Shown here piece after piece: positions 58,464-64,000 of a stretch of 64,000 bases of DNA; position 1 is the stretch's first letter; every line of letters begins with the position of its first letter. The stretch covers positions 8,679 to 72,678 of the forward strand of contig CALKRW010000036.1 of NCBI GenBank assembly GCA_937989585.1, in the 5' to 3' direction. Source of the stretch: an uncultured Porphyromonadaceae bacterium. Its GTDB lineage: Bacteria; Bacteroidota; Bacteroidia; Bacteroidales; Muribaculaceae. Both the position numbers and the translations under genes were made by a program. A model generated the notes under the pieces. It worked only from the letters and a program-made list of their open reading frames with translations. It made no database searches and was not told where the DNA came from.

Positions 58464-58850
58464 ATGATTGACAACAATCTTCTCGACCAAATAACAGCAC
58501 AGGCTGCCGAGTCGCCGCGCCTGCGTATGAACCACAACATCCACGAGTCTCTCGAATCTCCTTGCCAGCGACTCATCAATGTGCTCTTGCCCGGCACCGT
58601 GCTGCCCATCCACCGACATCGTCACACGGCTGAGACCTACATACTGCTCCGCGGCAAGATGTTCGTCGTGTTCTACAATTCGCTTGGAGAACAGTCCGAA
58701 CGTTTTCTTCTCGACCCATCTGTCGGCAATTACGGCATCAACATTCCAGCCGGACAGTGGCATACGGTCGAAGTCATCGAACCCTCCGCGATATTTGAAG
58801 TAAAGGAAGGCCCCTACAAACCCCTCGACCCCGAAGATATAATGTACTGA
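58464..58850 (+). CDS. wbuC: WbuC-family cupin protein
   Basis: 128 residues, starting at ATG 58464. Cupin motifs: LLPGTVLPIHRHRHTAETYI (HxH...E metal ligands) and NIPAGQWHTVEVIEPSAIFE. WbuC occurs beside fnlABC-wbuB in E. coli O-antigen clusters. Here it is separated from wbuB by four unrelated genes. Its function in L-FucNAc polysaccharides is not settled. It overlaps the aminotransferase gene by one base. Confidence 0.82.
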   Translation: MIDNNLLDQITAQAAESPRLRMNHNIHESLESPCQRLINVLLPGTVLPIHRHRHTAETYILLRGKMFVVFYNSLGEQSERFLLDPSVGNYGINIPAGQWHTVEVIEPSAIFEVKEGPYKPLDPEDIMY

Positions 58851-60088
58851 TGCGCGACAGGATTCTTCTTTGTAAGCCGAAAATGTGCGGGCGGGAGATT
58901 GATTTCATCAAGGACGCGCTCGCCGAGGATTGGGCTGTGCCGATGGGGCCGGACGTCACTGCTTTCGAACATGAACTTGCAGATTTTACGGGTTCGCCCT
59001 TTGCTGTCGCTTTGGACTCGGGCACGGCTGCGATACATCTTGCTCTTCTTACCCTTGGAGTGGGGCTGGGCAACGAAGTAATGGTGCAGAGCTTCACGTT
59101 CTGCGCTTCGACAAATCCTGTGCGCTACTGCGGTGCCACACCAGTCTTTGTCGATTCGGAGCCACTGGGCTGGAATATGGACCCCGATTTGCTCGAAGAG
59201 GCCATCAAGGATCGAATCGCCAAAACCGGTCGCAAGCCCAAAGCCATAATCCCGGTTGCGCTCTACGGTATGCCCAATCAGATTGATCGTATTCTCGAAA
59301 TTGCTGACCGCTACGGAATCCCGGTATTGGAAGACGCCGCAGAAGGCTTCGGTAGCCGCTTCGACGGCCAAATGCTCGGCACATTCGGCACAATGGGCAT
59401 ACTCAGCTTCAACGGCAACAAAATGATAACCACTTCGGGCGGCGGCGCAGTCCTCTGCAAGGACGAGGCCACCAAGCGCCACATTTCGTGGCTCGCAACA
59501 CAGGCTCGCGAAGGCTACCCCTACTATCAGCACGAAACCATAGGCTACAACTACCGCCTATCCAACATCTCAGCATGCATAGGCCGCGCACAGCTCTCGG
59601 TAGCCGACGACCACATCGCCCATCACCGCCACGTGCAGGCACTTTATCGCGAGTTGCTCAAAGATGTAGAGGGCATCACTCTCCACGAAAACCCCTCGGA
59701 GCGCTATGACTCCAACTTCTGGCTGTGCACAGTCACCCTTGACCCCGCATTGAAAGTCAAAGGCCAGGAAAACGCCTACGCCGAGACCCTCAAAGGCGCT
59801 GTCGGCGGCGCTGCAGGTGTAGTACACGCCGCAGCCACACCCCACACCGACTGCGAGCCCAACGCCAACGTCGAAGCCATGCGCCTAGCCCTCGATGCAG
59901 CCAACATCGAATCCCGCCCCCTATGGAAACCGATGCACCGTCAGCCCGTCTACGCCGACTGCCCTGCCTACACCAACGACGTCAGTGAATCCTTCTTCGC
60001 CGTCGGCATGTGCCTCCCCGCCGGCCCCTACGTCACCGACGACGATGTCCGTTACATAGTCAACACCATCAAAGCAAATATCATATAG
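58850..60088 (+). CDS. DegT/DnrJ/EryC1 family PLP-dependent sugar aminotransferase
   Basis: 412 residues, close to the PglE/LegC type. Visible parts: SGTAAIHLALLTLGVGLGNE, VMVQSFTFCASTNPVRYCGA, PVLEDAAEGFGSRFDGQMLG (Asp and Glu contacting PLP) and ILSFNGNKMITTSGGG with the Schiff-base Lys. A Gly/Ala-rich stretch, LKGAVGGAAGVVHAAATPHT, appears unusual for the family and may be an insertion. It makes a 4-amino-4,6-dideoxy sugar from a keto intermediate. It ends 41 bp before the Septu-like operon and is the last polysaccharide gene. Confidence 0.87.
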   Translation: MRDRILLCKPKMCGREIDFIKDALAEDWAVPMGPDVTAFEHELADFTGSPFAVALDSGTAAIHLALLTLGVGLGNEVMVQSFTFCASTNPVRYCGATPVFVDSEPLGWNMDPDLLEEAIKDRIAKTGRKPKAIIPVALYGMPNQIDRILEIADRYGIPVLEDAAEGFGSRFDGQMLGTFGTMGILSFNGNKMITTSGGGAVLCKDEATKRHISWLATQAREGYPYYQHETIGYNYRLSNISACIGRAQLSVADDHIAHHRHVQALYRELLKDVEGITLHENPSERYDSNFWLCTVTLDPALKVKGQENAYAETLKGAVGGAAGVVHAAATPHTDCEPNANVEAMRLALDAANIESRPLWKPMHRQPVYADCPAYTNDVSESFFAVGMCLPAGPYVTDDDVRYIVNTIKANII

Positions 60089-60104
60089 CTATTACCATCG
60101 CAAT

Positions 60105-60112
60105 TACATTTG
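60105..60112 (+). promoter_or_regulatory. Promoter -7 element of the Septu-like operon
   Basis: TACATTTG matches TAnnTTTG. It lies in the 41-bp gap after the capsule locus, with a transcription start expected near 60119 and the ATG at 60130. The defence pair can thus be expressed without the capsule promoter. Confidence 0.6.
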
Positions 60113-60129
60113 TATAATCTTCGACATCA

Positions 60130-62226
60130 ATGCCAATTCAAAAACCTCTCCCTTTTACATTAAAGCAACTCACAATATACGAGGAATGTAGCATATGTGT
60201 CCGGAAGAATCTTCTTTCGGACACATACGTTTTTACGGATAAAATCAAAGACGGATTTTTTGCCTCAAGTGTGAATGTGTCGGCGATTGTCGGTATGAAC
60301 GGCAGTGGAAAGTCCAGCCTTTTGGATATTATCTTTAGAATAGCCAACAACGTCGGCGCGATTCTGATGCATCGGGTTAAGCGGAATTATAATGTAGCCA
60401 ATGAGGTGTTTTATGTCGATGGTATCTTTGCAGATTTGGAATATGAAATTCGAGGAAAGTCTTATAAACTTCTTTCACGAGGACCATCTATGGGCTTCTC
60501 ACTGGACGACAAACACTATCGGTTTTCGGTAAATGGTTCATATCACCCAGATATTGAAAGCTATGAACTGCTCCCAATTGATAATCAGGCAGACCTTAAT
60601 CGACTCACCAATCAGCTTTTCTATACAATCGTCACCAATTACTCGCTTCAAGCATACAACGCTGCAGATTACCGAAGAGAAAAGTTGTGGCGATTTGTAA
60701 CTCGGACAGGAACCTGGACGGTAGAAAAGTACTCGTCGTGGATTAATAGCTTGTTTCATAAGAATGACGGATATGCTTGTCCCATAACGCTTAATCCATA
60801 TCGCGATTCAGGCAAGATTAACGTTAATCAGGAGCAATCCCTGACACGATGCCGTCTTGAGGCCATGCTTGTTGAAATGCTAAGTAAGCACAACGGGGAT
60901 AAACAGTATCTGGATAACTACAGATTGAATCGCATCACATACCGCTTCTCCAAGTATAAGCTTGTCAATATGATTGAGTGGGACGAAAGCGAAACAATAG
61001 ATGTAAAATTTGATATGCTCATTGATCGGTTTAAAACAGTCTGTGAGTGTGAGGATAAAAGAGACATTGCCAATATTATTCTTCGCAAATGTCGAATCCC
61101 AATTATGGGTGAGGATGACTCAATAATGTGGGCTGCCAGGTTTTATCTAGTATGCAAGGTGCTTTCAATTGGTGCCACTTATCCATCCTTTATCGATTTT
61201 GAAGAACTGGGAGACAAAGAATATGCGTTCAAAAGAGTCAAGGACGACGAGGAAAGGCTTTTGGTTGCACGTCTTATCAGGAAAGTATTGAAGGATAAAA
61301 CGCACATTTCTATGAAAGTGCGTCAGACCGTTAATTTCATCAAAAGAATTGAGAGCATCCAAAACGACAAGCAACGGGCTAACGTATTGGCGCAACTCAG
61401 GCAAAGTTTCACATATTCCGAGTATGAAGGCAGGCTCGGCGGGGTTCCGCCTGAAACATTAACGCAAAGAATGTTGATAATGCCACCTCCAATATTCAAA
61501 TCTGAGATAATTTTCGATAAGGTATTACCAAATGGAAGCATTGTAAAGGGTATTCCATTTGAACAACTCAGTTCTGGTGAGCGTCAATTCTTGTTTACAA
61601 CAAGTGCTATCTTCTATCATGCTTTGAATATCAAAAACATTAAGGGAGAAAGACCTTCTTATGATAAAATCTTAGTCGTTCTGGATGAGGTGGAAATTTG
61701 TTTTCACCCTGAGCTACAACGCAGATTTATCAAGATGCTGATAGATTTAGTTCAGTATTATTCAATGGCAAGTGGTGCCACTTATCATTTTCTTCTTACA
61801 ACTCATTCACCCTTTATTTTATCAGACATTCCCAAGAGCAATATTTTGTATTTGGAAGATGGTGGACAAGCTCTTGATAGGGAGAAATTTATAAATCCTT
61901 TCGCAGCCAATGTCAATGATATTCTCCGGCAGAGTTTCTTTTTGCAAGATGGATTCATTGGCGAGTTCGCAAAGTTCAAGATAAGTTCTCTTGTCAAGTT
62001 CCTTACATCGGAACGCGATAAGGAGAGACCGTACAATCTTGAAATCGCACAGAATTTAATTGATATTGTCGGAGAACCGGTGATTAGGTACGAATTGCAA
62101 TCTCTGCTCGATGAATATCTGAAAAAGAATCCGGATTTGATGACAGACTCTTTGAGAAAGAGACGAGTTGACAGAATACGCCAATTAAAAGAAGAATTAA
62201 GAAGCCTGGAGGGTGATTTACAGTGA
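60130..62226 (+). CDS. ptuA: PtuA-like ATPase (Septu anti-phage defence)
   Basis: 698 residues. An SMC/ABC-like ATPase of the AAA15/OLD-like group. The Walker A is IVGMNGSGKSSLLDII (about residue 55), the signature is LSSGERQFLF (about 480), the Walker B is ILVVLDEVEICFHPELQRR (about 515), and the H-loop is LLTTHSPFILSD. A helical insertion of over 300 residues separates the halves. The last residues (RKRRVDRIRQLKEELRSLEG) are coiled coil. In Septu, PtuA and the HNH nuclease PtuB form a complex that protects against phages. It overlaps ptuB by 4 bp (GTGA). AbiEii- or retron-like ATPases are alternatives, less likely given the partner. Confidence 0.82.
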   Translation: MPIQKPLPFTLKQLTIYEECSICVRKNLLSDTYVFTDKIKDGFFASSVNVSAIVGMNGSGKSSLLDIIFRIANNVGAILMHRVKRNYNVANEVFYVDGIFADLEYEIRGKSYKLLSRGPSMGFSLDDKHYRFSVNGSYHPDIESYELLPIDNQADLNRLTNQLFYTIVTNYSLQAYNAADYRREKLWRFVTRTGTWTVEKYSSWINSLFHKNDGYACPITLNPYRDSGKINVNQEQSLTRCRLEAMLVEMLSKHNGDKQYLDNYRLNRITYRFSKYKLVNMIEWDESETIDVKFDMLIDRFKTVCECEDKRDIANIILRKCRIPIMGEDDSIMWAARFYLVCKVLSIGATYPSFIDFEELGDKEYAFKRVKDDEERLLVARLIRKVLKDKTHISMKVRQTVNFIKRIESIQNDKQRANVLAQLRQSFTYSEYEGRLGGVPPETLTQRMLIMPPPIFKSEIIFDKVLPNGSIVKGIPFEQLSSGERQFLFTTSAIFYHALNIKNIKGERPSYDKILVVLDEVEICFHPELQRRFIKMLIDLVQYYSMASGATYHFLLTTHSPFILSDIPKSNILYLEDGGQALDREKFINPFAANVNDILRQSFFLQDGFIGEFAKFKISSLVKFLTSERDKERPYNLEIAQNLIDIVGEPVIRYELQSLLDEYLKKNPDLMTDSLRKRRVDRIRQLKEELRSLEGDLQ

Positions 62227-63215
62227 GACGAATTTTTATAACTCCCCGAGAGCTTGGATTCGCTGCAAGATATCTTCTTGACATGAAAGCCAAGGGAAGA
62301 GCTAACTATCAACTACCTTTAACACGGTTGAAATCGTTTCTTGACCATTTGAAAAGGATGAAACGCCCCTGGATTAAATATTGTACATATGTTAAAAATA
62401 TTATTGACCATTATGACGAAATTATCCTTCTGAAGCCCAGTGAGTTCGAAGTATATTACAATCAATATTTTAATGGGCTTTCGGAAAAAGAACTAGAGAA
62501 GTCAGTATTCTATAAAGATAAGTGTCGGCCGTTTTATGAATGGCTTGTTTATTGCATGAGATACGATGAGGCTCGCTCAAAGAAGCTAATTCAATACATT
62601 CGTCTCATGGGCATTAAGACATGCGTCTATTGTAATGCCCAATACGCCACAACTTTTGTGAGCGATGACGAAACGTTTGCCATCTACGATCTGGATCATG
62701 TTTGGCCAAAATCCAAATACCCTTTTCTATGTACATCTTTCTTCAACCTCGTCCCATCCTGCCCTTATTGCAACAAGTTGAAAAGCGATAATGGCACTGT
62801 TTTCAACCTCTATACAGAAGATTGGCACGCTATCGAACCCTTTAGATTCGTTTTGGATAAAGAGTCAATTATAAGATATTTTCTGTCCAACCATTCTGAA
62901 GACCTCGTAGTAAAAATGACTGCATCCGATGCAGGAAATACAATAGTTGCAGCCAAGTACAACGAACAACTCCATATAGATCAAAGATATTCCACGCACA
63001 CCGACGTGGTTGAAGAGCTAATTTGGAAAAGCCGTATCTATAATGAGTCTTATAGACAACAACTACAGGAAGCCTTCGATAAGTTATTCCCCGATGCAAA
63101 TGTCACTTTAGACTTTGAACGCCTTTATAAAGGATACTATACTGCTCCTTCCGATGTTCACAAACGACCGCTCACCAAGATGTTGCAAGACATTGGCAGT
63201 GGACTGGGCTTATAA
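62223..63215 (+). CDS. ptuB: PtuB-like HNH endonuclease (Septu)
   Basis: 330 residues from GTG 62223, which overlaps the ptuA stop. The HNH core lies mid-protein: CVYCNAQYATTF (first Cys pair, about residue 133), YDLDHVWPKSKYPFLC (catalytic His of the LDH motif), FFNLVPSCPYCNKLKSDNGT (Asn, second Cys pair). This is the zinc-stabilised HNH layout of PtuB. N- and C-terminal helical regions flank it, making it longer than the shortest PtuB proteins. It would cleave nucleic acid when PtuA senses phage. A hairpin terminator follows at 63331. Confidence 0.82.
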   Translation: MRRIFITPRELGFAARYLLDMKAKGRANYQLPLTRLKSFLDHLKRMKRPWIKYCTYVKNIIDHYDEIILLKPSEFEVYYNQYFNGLSEKELEKSVFYKDKCRPFYEWLVYCMRYDEARSKKLIQYIRLMGIKTCVYCNAQYATTFVSDDETFAIYDLDHVWPKSKYPFLCTSFFNLVPSCPYCNKLKSDNGTVFNLYTEDWHAIEPFRFVLDKESIIRYFLSNHSEDLVVKMTASDAGNTIVAAKYNEQLHIDQRYSTHTDVVEELIWKSRIYNESYRQQLQEAFDKLFPDANVTLDFERLYKGYYTAPSDVHKRPLTKMLQDIGSGLGL

Positions 63216-63696
63216 TGAGAATATCGTAAGCTCATCGGAGTTTGGGTTTTAAGAGACATGTAACTCTTGACAACTCTGTTGGCCTCGACTTTGACACTCC
63301 ATTAGATCTAAACAGCAATTTTCTCTAAATCAAAGCTAATTGGCCGGGCAAATGCTCGGCCAGTTAGTTTTGATTCAAATATATTATTGAAGAGTGTTGG
63401 CAGCCTGATTTTTATTATCTTTCCTCTAAAAAGGTTAAGGTTGCCCGAATTATCTGCCAAATTAAAGCAATGATTATCAATAGATGTTGAGTATTGTCTT
63501 CAAATTAAGCGATATGGCCATACGAGTCAAGGCGTAAGCGATGACTGTCAGATTTAAGATTTTTACTTTCCTCTACAGGCTCTGCGTCACTATGTCGGTG
63601 TCCAAATCCCACCGGAAGCGTCAGCAAATTTGCGAACCGCGTTCATGAGTCAAGCACAAAGATAATTACTTTGCAACCGGGGGTATATCGGATGGC
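63216..63696. other. Intergenic region without a supported gene
   Basis: 481 bp between ptuB and the transposase remnant. Apart from the terminator at 63331-63371 I see no gene, tRNA fragment or repeat. The segment 63540-63690 holds a GC-richer stretch (CCCACCGGAAGCGTCAGC) that might be part of the decayed insertion sequence. TACTTTGCA at 63667-63675 resembles a promoter -7 element. Confidence 0.35.
63331..63371 (+). terminator. Intrinsic terminator after ptuB
   Basis: CTAATTGGCCGGGC pairs with GCTCGGCCAGTTAG (with G-T pairs) around an AAAT loop, extended by CAAAG/TTTTG. A short T-rich stretch, TTTTGATT, follows. It ends the Septu-like operon. Confidence 0.7.
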
Positions 63697-63972
63697 CTAA
63701 ACGGCCATAGACGATTCTAGCTGTTCTATCTGCTGCTGTATCAGCCGCTGTTCTTCGAGGCGCTTGAGGTAGATGTCGATGAAGTTCTCCTCGTACTTGA
63801 GCATGTGCCATATGGCGACAAGGATTTTGCGGGCGATGGCCACCTGTATCTTCATTTTGCTTTTCTTCTTGACGGTTACCTGGACATAGCTGAAGTTGCT
63901 GAAGAAGCAGTTGCGGGTTCTTGATGCGACCCATGAGCATTCTACGAACGTGAGTTCGGGATAAGGAATGGC
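63697..63972 (-). pseudogene. IS110-family transposase, C-terminal remnant
   Basis: On the minus strand an open frame of 91 codons ends at TAG 63697-63699. It reads PELTFVECSWVASRTRNCFF, then VQVTVKKKSKMKIQVAIARK, ILVAIWHMLKYEENFIDIYL and a C-terminal coiled coil, LEEQRLIQQQIEQLESS. The (E)CSWVA and VAIARKILVAIWHML blocks are the conserved end of IS110/IS116/IS902 transposases. The frame is closed upstream by an in-frame TAG (63973-63975), and no start or N-terminal DEDD domain is in view. It is therefore a truncated or frameshifted copy, possibly continuing beyond the window in another frame. Confidence 0.7.
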
Positions 63973-64000
63973 CTAAAAAAGACGAATCGGCAGCTTGAAA

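Noticed and set aside
1..64000. CRISPR arrays and rRNA genes
   Set aside because: No regularly spaced direct repeats and no rRNA-like conserved blocks were seen; no cas genes are present.

Overview
The window reads as a chromosomal segment of a member of the Bacteroidales (Bacteroidota). The evidence is the recurrent -7 promoter motif TAnnTTTG, a TamL-type lipoprotein, a Bacteroidales-type tra operon (TraE/F/G/J/K/M/N/O families), lipoboxes ending in SC, and a NusG-type antitermination gene at the head of a capsule locus. A Muribaculaceae-like host would fit, but that is inference.

Layout: (1) 1-5151, conserved chromosome: an edge fragment, an outer-membrane barrel, tamL, a phosphoglycolate-phosphatase-like HAD gene, rpiB on the opposite strand, and tRNA-Leu(CAG). 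(2) 5152-29576, a conjugative-element-like module directly downstream of the tRNA: repeats, several small DNA-binding proteins, a primosome-like protein, two AAA+ ATPases, an XRE regulator, a structured 370-bp non-coding region, then one long tra operon ending in the VirD4-like coupling protein. I see no relaxase and no dedicated integrase in it. (3) 29729-33586, a regulatory cassette: a tyrosine recombinase, a 15-bp perfect inverted repeat flanking a promoter (an apparent DNA-inversion switch, currently facing downstream), a gene fusing a degenerate tyrosine-recombinase fold to a NusG-like domain, and an unknown 272-aa partner. (4) 33652-60088, a large capsular or exopolysaccharide locus: ugd, a Wzx flippase, a Wzy polymerase, many glycosyltransferases, pyruvyl transferase, ATP-grasp and CapA genes, an acetyltransferase split by a G8 tract, the UDP-L-FucNAc pathway (fnlA, fnlB, fnlC) with wbuB and wbuC, an acyltransferase, an initiating sugar-phosphate transferase and a DegT aminotransferase. 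The middle (about 35-49 kb) is visibly more AT-rich than its flanks. (5) 60105-63215, a Septu-like ptuAB defence pair with its own promoter. (6) An IS110-family transposase remnant at the right edge.

How it works together (inference): the recombinase flips the promoter, setting the locus ON or OFF. When ON, the dead-recombinase/NusG protein is made first and would load on RNA polymerase to carry transcription through about 28 kb of capsule genes. Slippage at the G8 tract would add a second, finer switch on one decoration. The most novel-looking items are the invertible promoter joined to the dead-recombinase/NusG fusion, and the G-tract-split acetyltransferase.
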